The notes under the pieces are model-generated. The model ran no database searches. It was not told the origin of the DNA and saw only the letters and a program-made list of their open reading frames with translations. This document shows, in pieces, positions 17,915 to 25,315 of a stretch of 40,599 bases of DNA (within the stretch, counting starts at the first letter, position 1; each line of letters starts with the position of its first letter). The position numbers were made by a program, and so were the translations under genes. Source of the stretch: Candidatus Melainabacteria bacterium RIFCSPHIGHO2_02_FULL_34_12 (GTDB taxonomy: Bacteria; Cyanobacteriota; Vampirovibrionia; 2-02-FULL-35-15); the NCBI GenBank assembly GCA_001784555.1, contig MFRM01000019.1, forward strand, positions 144,603 to 185,201, written 5' to 3'.

Positions 17915-18184
17915 TTATCTACCGAATGCAAGTTCATTAAGTGACTTGAGCATTTCGAGGATAGACTTCAGTGCATCTTTCCAGAATCCAAGAAAATCTG
18001 CAAGCATTCTTACTATAGCCTGTTTGGCTGCAAGCTGTCTTGTCTTTTGCTTGATTTCAGGATCTCTGTTTCCTGATTCAGAAGCAGCAAGTAATTCACC
18101 TTGGATACCATCGACTTCACTCAGTGCATCAGCATGCTTTGACTGATACTCTGCTATTTTCGACATACATAAACCAATTGACAT
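17915..18184 (-). CDS. Small helical protein, function unknown
   Basis: An 89-aa protein predicted to be almost all helix. A polar first helix (MSKIAEYQSKHADALSEVDGIQGEL) is followed by a break (SGNRDPE) and a second helix that ends in the amphipathic, partly hydrophobic MLADFLGFWKDALKSILEMLKSL. A good AGGAG site precedes the ATG at 18184; a second ATG at residue 7 is possible. It has no signal peptide. It is last of three leftward genes in the accessory locus. A helical hairpin of this size recalls secreted structural subunits or WXG-like proteins, but no motif proves it. Confidence 0.7.
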   Translation of the reverse strand: MSIGLCMSKIAEYQSKHADALSEVDGIQGELLAASESGNRDPEIKQKTRQLAAKQAIVRMLADFLGFWKDALKSILEMLKSLNELAFGR

Positions 18185-18231
18185 AATTTTTCTCCTGTAA
18201 TTCTTTTGGTCTGTTCACTCTATATAAAGAG

Positions 18232-18277
18232 ATTGGTTAAAGACTTTTGACATATTATTTATTGAATATTGGTTAAA
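18232..18277. promoter_or_regulatory. Direct repeat ATTGGTTAAA upstream of the 89-aa gene
   Basis: Two exact copies of ATTGGTTAAA (18232-18241 and 18268-18277), start-to-start distance 36 bases, lie in the 132-base gap between the 192-aa and 89-aa genes. The second gene may have its own promoter here. Function is inferred only from repetition. Confidence 0.3.
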
Positions 18278-18316
18278 ATCTTAAATCTTAATGTTTATAT
18301 TAAAAAAGGATTAATC

Positions 18317-18895
18317 CTACTGGTTTGAAAATGCCTGACCAACATAAGATGAACCTGCCATACTTGCTCCGCCCATAGCAGCCCCATCATTCCCCATGGC
18401 TTGTTGTGCCCAGAAAGAAGCAGCTTTATCTCCTTCAATTACATTGCTGGAAAATCTGTTTTTTAAATCTGCATTATGTGTAGTGGCTAACAACCATTCT
18501 CTAGTATGGTTTGTTTTATTTAGTCTGTTAGCTTCAATTTCCCATCTTTGTATTCTTCCGTCTTTAGCTATAGCTCTTTGTGATTTTCTCTCAAGCCTTT
18601 TATGCTGTGCTTTTAAGTTATTTATTTGTTCTTCTAGTTTTTTTCTCTTTGGTTCATTGGCAGTAACCATGTGTTCAAGTTCTAATTCATCAATCTTATC
18701 TTTTAGTATGCGTATTTTATCTAACTGCCCGACTTTAGCCTTTCTTTCACCCACCATTACAGCAATTTGCTCTGTTCTATGTTGAGCTTCCATTGCAGAA
18801 CAAAAAAGTTCAGCACCAATTTTTCCCTGTCTAACAGTAGCTTGGGCTTCACCTATTGATCCTAGTCCTGCTGTAAAATCTCCATGTACTTCCAC
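18317..18895 (-). CDS. Coiled-coil protein, function unknown
   Basis: A 192-aa protein that starts with GTG at 18895; TAAGGAG stands at the right distance upstream, which decides the start. Residues ~1-45 are mixed. Residues ~52-110 form a strong, highly charged coiled coil (KIDELELEHM, KKLEEQINNLKAQHKRLERK). The C-terminal ~40 residues are small and flexible (GNDGAAMGGASMAGSSYVG). It has no signal peptide or membrane segment. It lies 17 bases after the stop of the 248-aa gene, so they form an operon. The fold is not recognised; an assembly or docking role is only a guess. Confidence 0.75.
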   Translation of the reverse strand: MEVHGDFTAGLGSIGEAQATVRQGKIGAELFCSAMEAQHRTEQIAVMVGERKAKVGQLDKIRILKDKIDELELEHMVTANEPKRKKLEEQINNLKAQHKRLERKSQRAIAKDGRIQRWEIEANRLNKTNHTREWLLATTHNADLKNRFSSNVIEGDKAASFWAQQAMGNDGAAMGGASMAGSSYVGQAFSNQ

Positions 18896-18912
18896 TTATA
18901 ATTTCTCCTTAG

Positions 18913-19659
18913 TTATGAATAAAATCTATCGCCATTAGCTCCTTTAAAAAGATCACCAAGCAATGGTACTCCAGCCCATTTTTCATAATATTTAACTGGA
19001 TTCCAGAAACCCCATCCTACATTTCTTACCACATACATAACACCATGTCCTATTACACCACCTACAGCTAAAGCTGCTCCAGCCGCAGCAAGTCCAACCG
19101 GTGCACTAGCAATAACTAGTGGTGCTGCCATAAACAATGGACCAGCTAGCATAGCTACTCCTGTTGCTGCATGCACTCCGTGAACTGATCGATTTCTGCA
19201 TAAATCTGCACCTTTATATCCTAATTTTAATTGACCCATAATATTTAATTCTTTAGGGAGTAATTCCTTACCCATATTTAATGAAGAAAGAAGACCGGCA
19301 CCGCTTGCTACATACATAACTGCCTGCTGCCAGCTCTTAAGAGAAATAGCATTTCCTGCCATATGTAATGCTTTATCCCATCCTACTAGCTTAAGACCTT
19401 CTTTTGTTACTAATTTAGTAGTAAAAATATCACCAAATCCTTTACCTAAAGTATTAAATGCAGCGTTTCTTATAAACTCATTTTCAGGCAATCGCTGAGA
19501 TCCTTTAAAAGCTATGTTGGCAGCTCTACTAACATTCCTACTTAAAACTTTTGGATTTTTCCATGCAAGTTTAAATCCGTAATAAGCACCTTCTACAATT
19601 GCATGTGCTGCTTTTGGTATAAATAGCGCTACTCTGCCTATAGTTACTGGATTTACCAT
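18913..19659 (-). CDS. Protein with hydrophobic core segment, function unknown
   Basis: A 248-aa basic protein. The first ~115 residues are helical and rich in Ala, Lys and Asn. A long Ala/Gly/Val-rich stretch at about 166-205 (ATGVAMLAGPLFMAAPLVIA, then a run of Ala-Ala-Gly) can form one or two membrane helices. The tail has aromatic residues (WGFWNPVKYYEKWAGVPLLGDLF). It has no N-terminal signal peptide. It is first of the leftward trio, with a TATAAT-like box about 27 bases upstream. A hydrophobic hairpin without a signal peptide would suit a membrane-inserting or pore-type protein, but no family is recognised. Confidence 0.75.
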   Translation of the reverse strand: MVNPVTIGRVALFIPKAAHAIVEGAYYGFKLAWKNPKVLSRNVSRAANIAFKGSQRLPENEFIRNAAFNTLGKGFGDIFTTKLVTKEGLKLVGWDKALHMAGNAISLKSWQQAVMYVASGAGLLSSLNMGKELLPKELNIMGQLKLGYKGADLCRNRSVHGVHAATGVAMLAGPLFMAAPLVIASAPVGLAAAGAALAVGGVIGHGVMYVVRNVGWGFWNPVKYYEKWAGVPLLGDLFKGANGDRFYS

Positions 19660-19685
19660 TTTATTAATCTCTTAAATAATGAACT

Positions 19686-19691
19686 ATTATA
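19686..19691 (-). promoter_or_regulatory. Candidate -10 box for the leftward accessory operon
   Basis: TATAAT on the minus strand, about 27 bases before the ATG at 19659. No good -35 hexamer is visible at 17 bases, so support is weak. Confidence 0.3.
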
Positions 19692-19737
19692 TTTTGATCT
19701 TAAAACATCAGAGTTAAGATTTTAAGCCTTTAAGATT

Positions 19738-19855
19738 TTAGCTTAGCCATTGGCTTTTAGCCAGGATAAACTAGCTCAATGCCAATAAGCATCTAGACTC
19801 TAATTAACCTAGCAGTTAACTGCTAATTACTTAACAGCTAAGTGCCGGTGAAAAT
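19738..19855. other. Possible structured RNA or regulatory segment in a 572-base divergent gap
   Basis: The gap 19660-20231 between the two accessory operons has no gene. This part holds many self-complementary stretches: ATTGGC/GCCAAT around GGATAAA, and a perfect 16-base palindrome TAGCAGTTAACTGCTA at 19810-19825. It shares GGATAAA, ATAAGC, TCTAGACT and GCTAATTACT, in the same order, with the gap upstream of the small secreted peptide at about 36960-37100. No known riboswitch class was matched. Confidence 0.35.
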
Positions 19856-20007
19856 AGATAGAGATTTGAAATTCTACCTATTTCTGAACATACAAAGTAC
19901 ACATAAAAAAAAATTGACATGATTATGAAAATCTTAATATTTCAATAGGTGAAATTTTCTGTTTCGTATAAAAGTCAGAAATATCTATTAAGGAATACAG
20001 CACTTAT

Positions 20008-20088
20008 GTCATTCCCGCGAAAGCGGGAATCCAGTAGAGTAACAATGTTGGCAGTTTCCTGGATTCCCTGGTCAAGCCAGGGAATGAC
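20008..20088. repeat. Dispersed palindromic element (GTCATTCCC...GGGAATGAC)
   Basis: An 81-base element with exact terminal arms GTCATTCCC and GGGAATGAC and inner arms GGGAATCCAG/CTGGATTCCC. Each half also folds alone (CCCGC-gaaa-GCGGG and CCCTGG...CCAGGG). This is the widespread bacterial repeat type that, where translated, gives peptides such as DSR-x-RGND. It lies in the gap between two divergent operons. Its terminus AATGAC also ends the GIY-YIG-associated elements at 28250 and 37370. Confidence 0.85.
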
Positions 20089-20231
20089 ATTCTAATTTAA
20101 TCCTCACTTAATCAACTCATTAGATTAATTTTTTCTAATGTTTAATTTTTAAGATAAAATTGTCAAATTTTCTTAACCTCATCCTTTAACTATATTGAGA
20201 ACTATTAAAATAAATCAAAAGGGAGAAAACA

Positions 20232-21146
20232 ATGTCAGACTTAGGAACCATACTTACAGACTTATTACCACCAGCACCTTTATCAAAAAGAACAGTGCAA
20301 TCATCATTAAAAGGTGAAGCAGCTGACCCGGCAAACAGCGGTATAAAAGATAAATTAAATAAGCTCGCTGATAACGTAGACAAATTTGATACTGACACCG
20401 ACGGAAAAATCTCAAGTGATGAAGTAATTGCAGTTTTAGATAAAAACAGTGATGGCACAATTGCAATAGACGAAGTTGAGGCTTTTATAGGCTCATTACC
20501 TGCAGCAGCTCCTACCGCAAGAAGAGTTCCTCCAAGACCTGCAAATCTTCCAGGAGCAGGAACAGGCAATGCCACACCAATTCCAATTCAGGCTTATGCT
20601 GAAAAAGAACAAACTGAAAAGAAAGGCGGACATGAAGGACCTAAAGATGCACACTTATCTACTTCATCTGTCGTCAATTCACTGGCTCCAATAATATTTG
20701 ATCAGACCACTGTTGGAGATTCAAACGTAAAAATGTTTATTTCTAAATTTGATAATCTTCATGTGTTGATTTATCCAAAAGGTGCTTTCGATGAGAAAAC
20801 CACTGGAATACAGGAATATATTGTTCCTTTAAGCGGAGATATTGGTGAAGGACTTGAAAACGCTTTGAGAAATAAAAATATTCACTTGGCTATTCCTAAC
20901 AGAGAAAACAACAAAATCAGAAGAGAAGGCGAAGTCAGATTCATTGAAGATGACGAAAACTCTGCTCCCAAGAAAAAGTTCCAAAAAGCAATATTAGAAC
21001 ATTTTCTCGGTGGTACCACTGATTTAGATCCAGCAGAACTGGGAAAGATTCCAGGAACTCAGTACAGAGGTATAGATGATGATCATCCAGATGGCTTACC
21101 TCTCAAAGATCTAATCACAGCACCCAGAGAAAAGCTTGAGAACTAA
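20232..21146 (+). CDS. EF-hand protein with one copy of an unrecognised domain
   Basis: A 304-aa protein with no signal peptide. Two canonical 12-residue EF-hand loops lie at residues 53-64 (DTDTDGKISSDE) and 70-81 (DKNSDGTIAIDE), each with Asp at 1, 3 or 5 and Glu at 12, but separated by only five residues. A Pro/Ala-rich linker follows (~90-118). The last ~150 residues contain VKMFISKFDNLHVLIYPKG, QEYIVP, LAIPNREN and TQYRG...LPLKDLIT. This region is repeated three times in the next gene. AGGGAG precedes the ATG. It is first of four rightward genes, 6 bases before the next. Calcium binding is well supported; the biological role is not known. Confidence 0.85.
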   Translation: MSDLGTILTDLLPPAPLSKRTVQSSLKGEAADPANSGIKDKLNKLADNVDKFDTDTDGKISSDEVIAVLDKNSDGTIAIDEVEAFIGSLPAAAPTARRVPPRPANLPGAGTGNATPIPIQAYAEKEQTEKKGGHEGPKDAHLSTSSVVNSLAPIIFDQTTVGDSNVKMFISKFDNLHVLIYPKGAFDEKTTGIQEYIVPLSGDIGEGLENALRNKNIHLAIPNRENNKIRREGEVRFIEDDENSAPKKKFQKAILEHFLGGTTDLDPAELGKIPGTQYRGIDDDHPDGLPLKDLITAPREKLEN

Positions 21147-21152
21147 TTAACA

Positions 21153-23123
21153 ATGGCTAACATAAATGAAATAATTAGCACTGCTAAAACAGTAAAACCG
21201 GGGGATCAGTTTGATCCCCTTGATTTGAGTCAAACTGTAAGCAAACTCAGAACAGCCGGGGACACTAAAGAAGCTGATATTCTGGAAAAAATAGCAAGAA
21301 AATTTGACAGATTTGATTCAAATAAAGACGGCAAAATATCCAGTGAAGAGCTGAAAGCTCTTGCTGCCTCAAAAGGTGATCCGGATGACCTAAACGATAC
21401 AGAAGTCACGAGTAAATTACAACCGCCTGCTCCAGCCGGAGTAAGAAAAAGTTCAAGTAGTCCAGCTCCTTCAGCCACTACATCTACTACAGGCACATCA
21501 AGCACATCAACAACAGCTTCTACAGGTGACAAACTAATAACAGTTTCCACTCCTGATCAATTTCATAATTATGCAATAAATGGCTACAAAGAATCATATA
21601 AAATTTTAAAAGATGAGTCATTTAAGCCAAAATCAAACAGCGTAGATCAAACCGTAGAATTTGATGCAATCAAGCTTAGCGGAAATCTTACAGCAAAAAT
21701 GTTTATAGGCATTGACGATAAACTTCACATTATGATCCACCCTGAAGGAAATTATTCAGAAGAAAACCTAGTACAGGAATTTACCGTTCCGGTAGAAACA
21801 TTAGAAAGCACCTGCACATCAAACGGACATTTCCTTATGATTCCGGACAGAGATAATTATTGGAATGTAGGAAGATTAAACACAAAAAAACTTTCTACAC
21901 TGGAATTAGATGACTCGAAAAAGCAAAGCAAAGAAACAGTTGCAAAAATCATTCTTAAAACTTTCCTTAAAAACGGAAGGACGGATGAGCTTAGAAACCT
22001 AAGCGATGTTAAATTCCGTCAGTCAAGAGGCATGGGAAACTTAATGGCTACTGAGTTTGGAAATGTACCTGCTCCAGAAGCCAAAGCAACCTCTTTCGAT
22101 AGTTTATACTCACACATTGGAAATAAAGACACTGGATATTTAAAACTCGTTAATGATAATCAGGCAAAAATAGAAAAAGAAACTAAAAAATGGTTTTATT
22201 TAAATGGAAGCAGCGGTCCCGTAGGAAAACTCTGCCTTACTTTAGATAACGGTGGTGTCTATAGATACAGACTAATTACTGCATTTCAAAGAGAGGGAAA
22301 GCAACATATACAAGAGTTTATTATCCAGCCAACAGCTCTTCAAAAAATTGCAAATAGAGATTGCGTAAATGTATTTTGCGGATCATCATCATTTAGCCCA
22401 AATCAGGTAGATATTGATGCAGTTAGAGATTTCCTTGTAGGACATTTCAAAAAAGACAATGATTCAATAACAGCTTATAAAAATAAAAATCAGGGTTTTG
22501 CTCAGTTTGGTGAAATAGAAGGTATTCGCTTTAGATCAGCTGAAGGAACAACACTTGCAGAAGCTGCAACAGCAATGGCTAATTTATTCAGCGATAAGCC
22601 CTCCGATAAATTTAACTATGGCTATGGAACAGAAACTGATAAATGGAAAACTGACCTTGGTTATAAAGATGGTTCAATGCCTACTTTACCTGCAGTAAAC
22701 GATGATAAAATCGGACCTCAGATTGCAACAGCCAGATTCTTTCCAGATACTGCATTCTTACCTAATCCGACAACAGAATACCGTGGAGGATGGAAGACAA
22801 AGATGGTTATTACAAAAGAAAACACTTCAATCTTCTTTTGGAATAAAGAAGAAAATCTTTTTGAACAATATATTATCCCTACAAATCGATTACTAGACTA
22901 TGTCAGCAGAGAAAGTAGTGGGAAAAAATATAATGACGCTGTTTATTCTGTACTTAAGCAGGACACAAATGCAAATCTTAATTTATTTAGAGAATTTAGA
23001 ACATTATATTCAAATCTGCTCAAAGACAGAGGATGGGAAGCAGTAATAGGCTCTGATTACTACTATCGCAAAGGCACTTCAGTAGATGATCTCTATTCAA
23101 AAGCTCCTGAAAGAAAAATATAG
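21153..23123 (+). CDS. EF-hand protein with three copies of the same unrecognised domain
   Basis: A 656-aa paralogue of the preceding protein. The N-terminal helices and one EF-hand loop (residues 55-66, DSNKDGKISSEE) align with those of the neighbour. A Ser/Thr-rich linker spans ~99-126. Three divergent copies of the shared domain then follow at about 167-322, 345-475 and 525-650. Each has a beta-rich core with QEFTVP, QEFIIQP or EQYIIP and ends with an (F/Y)R...LYS-like motif (KFRQSRG...SFDSLYS; RFRSAEG...; YYYRKG...VDDLYS). Few Cys, many charged residues and no signal peptide or membrane helix suggest a soluble multidomain protein. It is coupled to the upstream gene by a 6-base gap. Confidence 0.85.
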   Translation: MANINEIISTAKTVKPGDQFDPLDLSQTVSKLRTAGDTKEADILEKIARKFDRFDSNKDGKISSEELKALAASKGDPDDLNDTEVTSKLQPPAPAGVRKSSSSPAPSATTSTTGTSSTSTTASTGDKLITVSTPDQFHNYAINGYKESYKILKDESFKPKSNSVDQTVEFDAIKLSGNLTAKMFIGIDDKLHIMIHPEGNYSEENLVQEFTVPVETLESTCTSNGHFLMIPDRDNYWNVGRLNTKKLSTLELDDSKKQSKETVAKIILKTFLKNGRTDELRNLSDVKFRQSRGMGNLMATEFGNVPAPEAKATSFDSLYSHIGNKDTGYLKLVNDNQAKIEKETKKWFYLNGSSGPVGKLCLTLDNGGVYRYRLITAFQREGKQHIQEFIIQPTALQKIANRDCVNVFCGSSSFSPNQVDIDAVRDFLVGHFKKDNDSITAYKNKNQGFAQFGEIEGIRFRSAEGTTLAEAATAMANLFSDKPSDKFNYGYGTETDKWKTDLGYKDGSMPTLPAVNDDKIGPQIATARFFPDTAFLPNPTTEYRGGWKTKMVITKENTSIFFWNKEENLFEQYIIPTNRLLDYVSRESSGKKYNDAVYSVLKQDTNANLNLFREFRTLYSNLLKDRGWEAVIGSDYYYRKGTSVDDLYSKAPERKI

Positions 23124-23265
23124 GAATTAATCTAATCTTTAGATTTAGTTTGTTTACCATACTTTAATTTAAATATTAAATTTCCTGATTAAATAAAATT
23201 AATTTTCACTCTATACTAGCAAAATATCTTAACTAATTACTTTATATAAGTGGAGGAAAATGATT

Positions 23266-24204
23266 ATGTCAGATGATGCAATAGTAGTACAAGGCGGAAA
23301 CAATGCTCCAACTTTAAGAGGAATAGGTGTAGCTCCAAAAAAAGAAGAGGGAGCAGACAATCACGAGTTGACTGGTGATGTAACCTCACAATTTAAAAGT
23401 TTAATAAAAGAAGGATTCGAAGTAAACTCAAATGAAATACAAACATTTTTTGATTCAAATAATATCACTGAAGGTACAAAAGATCCTCGTATAGCAAAAA
23501 TCTTACTACAGAGATCAGTTGATTTAAATCGTTTAAAAGATTTATTAAAAGAAACCAATGGAAATCTTGAATCAAGCCAGATAAAAAAACTGCTTCAAAA
23601 CGGCTGTTTTTCACCCTATGATTTAGAATGTGCTTTTAAAGAATACCAAAGAGGCGGTCCTGCAGGATCCAGAGACACTGTTAGTTTACCTAATGGTATT
23701 CAAGCTGTAGCAAAACCTGCTGACATGGCTGGGAAAGCACTTCTTGGAAGTGAAACAGTAAAAAATATTAAACAAACCAAAGATACATTTAAAACAGCAA
23801 ATGCTGCATTAAAAGTTGCAAGAGGTACAGAAGAAGTAGCTGAAGCCACTCAAGCTGTTGGCAAAGCTTCACAAGCTTTAAAAACTGCTAAACTCATGAA
23901 ATTAGGTGGTGTTGCTGGAAGAGCTATGCCATGGATAGGAGCTGGACTTGCAGTTATTGATGTAGGAATTGATCTTAGTGAAGCATGTAATGCAAGACCA
24001 CAGGAAAGAGAAGAAGCATGGGCTAAGGTTGTTACAAATGTTGGTTGCTGTGCTATTGGTGGTGCAATAGGGTTTTGTCTTGGCGGACCAATAGGAATGC
24101 TAATTGGAATAGGTCTTGGAAATTTAGTAGCTAGCTTTTTAGCAAAACCTTTTATTGGAGCATGTTTCAATGGCAGAGGTTTAAAAGGCCTCTTCGGAAG
24201 ATAA
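23266..24204 (+). CDS. Protein with IVVxGG N-terminal motif and Gly-rich hydrophobic C-terminus, unknown
   Basis: A 312-aa protein starting at the ATG at 23266: GGAGG at 23252-23256 is 9 bases away from it, but only 3 bases from the ATG at 23260. Residues 1-25 read MSDDAIVVQGGNNAPTLRGIGVA, a pattern repeated in the next protein. A helical, charged region follows with LIKEGFE...IQTFFDSNNITE. The C-terminal ~110 residues hold two hydrophobic, Gly-zipper-like segments (AMPWIGAGLAVIDVGIDL and AIGGAIGFCLGGPIGMLIGI) able to insert into a membrane. It has no Sec signal. A pore-type or secreted effector is possible, but nothing identifies it. Confidence 0.8.
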   Translation: MSDDAIVVQGGNNAPTLRGIGVAPKKEEGADNHELTGDVTSQFKSLIKEGFEVNSNEIQTFFDSNNITEGTKDPRIAKILLQRSVDLNRLKDLLKETNGNLESSQIKKLLQNGCFSPYDLECAFKEYQRGGPAGSRDTVSLPNGIQAVAKPADMAGKALLGSETVKNIKQTKDTFKTANAALKVARGTEEVAEATQAVGKASQALKTAKLMKLGGVAGRAMPWIGAGLAVIDVGIDLSEACNARPQEREEAWAKVVTNVGCCAIGGAIGFCLGGPIGMLIGIGLGNLVASFLAKPFIGACFNGRGLKGLFGR

Positions 24205-24206
24205 AC

Positions 24207-24806
24207 ATGCCACCAAAAGTAGAATCAAATAATGATGTCATAGTAGTCAGAGGAGGCTCTACAAAAAGAGCAGATGTCCCAACTGGAATCGGATATGCAG
24301 AGAGAAAATCTGATGACAGTAACTCAAAAAACACCTCAGACTCCTACGTAAGTCCTTTTAAAGAAATTAAAACAGCCAGAGAAACCATTAAAGACAAAGA
24401 ACAGCTAATAAACTTTCTTGAAAATTTTAAACATCTTGGCACAAGAAAAGAAGTTGAAAAGATGGTTAATGATTATTTTAAAGAACATGAAAAACAATCA
24501 AAACAATTAAGCGAGCTGGTGACAACAGGTTTTGACAGAAGCAGCACTGATGAAGATGTTAAAAAGTTTTTTGAAAATTGCATTCTTACTGAAAGAGAAA
24601 CCAGCAGCATTATAAACAGAGGAACTATAAGCAGAGAAACAGGCGAATTATTCACCGGTAAATCCATTGGATTACATATAGCAGCCCTGAATCCTCTTGG
24701 ATTAATGCTTGGCGGACCAATAGTTACTACTATTCATGATGTTCCCCGAGGCTGGAATATTTTTACAAGCACTTTATCAGAAGGTTGGGGATGGTTAACT
24801 GAGTAA
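24207..24806 (+). CDS. Paralogue with IVVxGG N-terminal motif, unknown
   Basis: A 199-aa protein. The start is placed at the ATG at 24207, two bases after the upstream stop, with GGAAG 6 bases before it; an upstream in-frame ATG at 24162 would overlap the previous gene by 43 bases. The N-terminus MPPKVESNNDVIVVRGGSTK...GIGYAERK repeats the motif of the previous protein. A second shared motif is LVTTGFDRSSTDEDVKKFFENCILTE. The C-terminus has a short hydrophobic Gly-rich stretch (ALNPLGLMLGGPIVTTI), shorter than its paralogue's, and ends WGWLTE. It has no signal peptide. It is last in the rightward run, 30 bases from convergent hepT. Confidence 0.8.
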   Translation: MPPKVESNNDVIVVRGGSTKRADVPTGIGYAERKSDDSNSKNTSDSYVSPFKEIKTARETIKDKEQLINFLENFKHLGTRKEVEKMVNDYFKEHEKQSKQLSELVTTGFDRSSTDEDVKKFFENCILTERETSSIINRGTISRETGELFTGKSIGLHIAALNPLGLMLGGPIVTTIHDVPRGWNIFTSTLSEGWGWLTE

Positions 24807-24836
24807 TTATAAGTTTATTTTTTATAAAAAACATTT

Positions 24837-25217
24837 CTATTTCTTGTTTAGTTTTTGAAGCATTTTGATTAATTTTGAAATATCTTTGTTTACAGTATCC
24901 CAAAGGATATCTAAATCTATATCAAAATAAACATGAATTAAATGATTTCTCATGCCTACTATATCCTGCCAAGGAATTTCAGTATGTTTATTTTTAAAAT
25001 CTTTGGAAATCTTACTTGCTGCTTCACCAATTATTTCAATTACTTTGACCAGGGCATAAACTAAAACTTTATTGGTGTTAAAGTCTTTTCTGGTTTTGCC
25101 TCTAATAAATGATAAACACTCCTTTGCGGCATCCTGCATGTGTTTTATTTGAGCGAAGCGTAATACCCCGTGGCTTGCCACGAGGGATTTAGCAAGCGAA
25201 ATCAAACTGACTTCCAA
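24837..25217 (-). CDS. hepT: HEPN-domain (DUF86) toxin of a HEPN/MNT pair
   Basis: A protein of up to 126 aa. The HEPN core aligns with DUF86/HepT from KHMQDAAKECLSFIRGKTR onward. The catalytic R-x4-H motif with trailing Tyr is RNHLIHVY (residues 90-97 of the long form), preceded by EIPWQDIVGM, as in the family. HepT proteins are RNases held in check by AMP addition from MntA. The first ~22 residues are encoded by a palindromic repeat: the open frame starts with TTG at 25217 inside a repeat arm, and the first ATG is residue 27 (25139). The usual N-terminus seems to have been replaced, so activity is uncertain. Confidence 0.85.
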   Translation of the reverse strand: MEVSLISLAKSLVASHGVLRFAQIKHMQDAAKECLSFIRGKTRKDFNTNKVLVYALVKVIEIIGEAASKISKDFKNKHTEIPWQDIVGMRNHLIHVYFDIDLDILWDTVNKDISKLIKMLQKLNKK

Positions 25218-25293
25218 ATCCCGACGACTGGTGACGAAGTCAAAAATCGGCGTAATACCCTGTTGCTTGCAGCAGGGATAGCCGATTTTAAGG
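25151..25293. repeat. Palindromic element cluster inside the hepT/mntA operon
   Basis: Outer arms AAACTGACTTCC (25204-25215) and GGAAGTCGGTTT (25282-25293) are near-exact reverse complements. Inside, 25243-25279 forms a long hairpin (AAATCGGC...GCCGATTT closing CCCTG...CAGGG). The unit GCGTAATACCC-(C/T)-GT-(G/T)-GCTTGC occurs twice as a direct repeat (near 25159 and 25250), and the first copy is a hairpin of its own (TGGC-tt-GCCA). The cluster separates two genes that normally overlap or abut, and codes for the first residues of HepT. Confidence 0.75.
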
Positions 25294-25315
25294 AAGTCGG
25301 TTTATTTTTACGTAA

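Noticed and set aside
17915-18184. 89-aa helical protein as a type III secretion needle subunit
   Set aside because: Size and helical hairpin fit, but no needle motif is visible and no secretion apparatus gene is in the window.
18396-18785. Open frame of 129 codons antisense to the coiled-coil gene
   Set aside because: Its Cys/Leu/Ser-rich product is the usual mirror image of a Lys/Glu-rich coiled coil; the leftward frame has a strong ribosome site.
19738-19855. Resemblance of the structured gap to a c-di-GMP (GEMM) riboswitch
   Set aside because: The conserved GACGCAAAGC core and the tetraloop-capped stem are missing; only a loose GG-x-AAA likeness remains.
25151-25293. Repeat cluster as a small CRISPR array
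   Set aside because: The repeated units are hairpins that differ from each other, with no regular spacers and no cas genes nearby.
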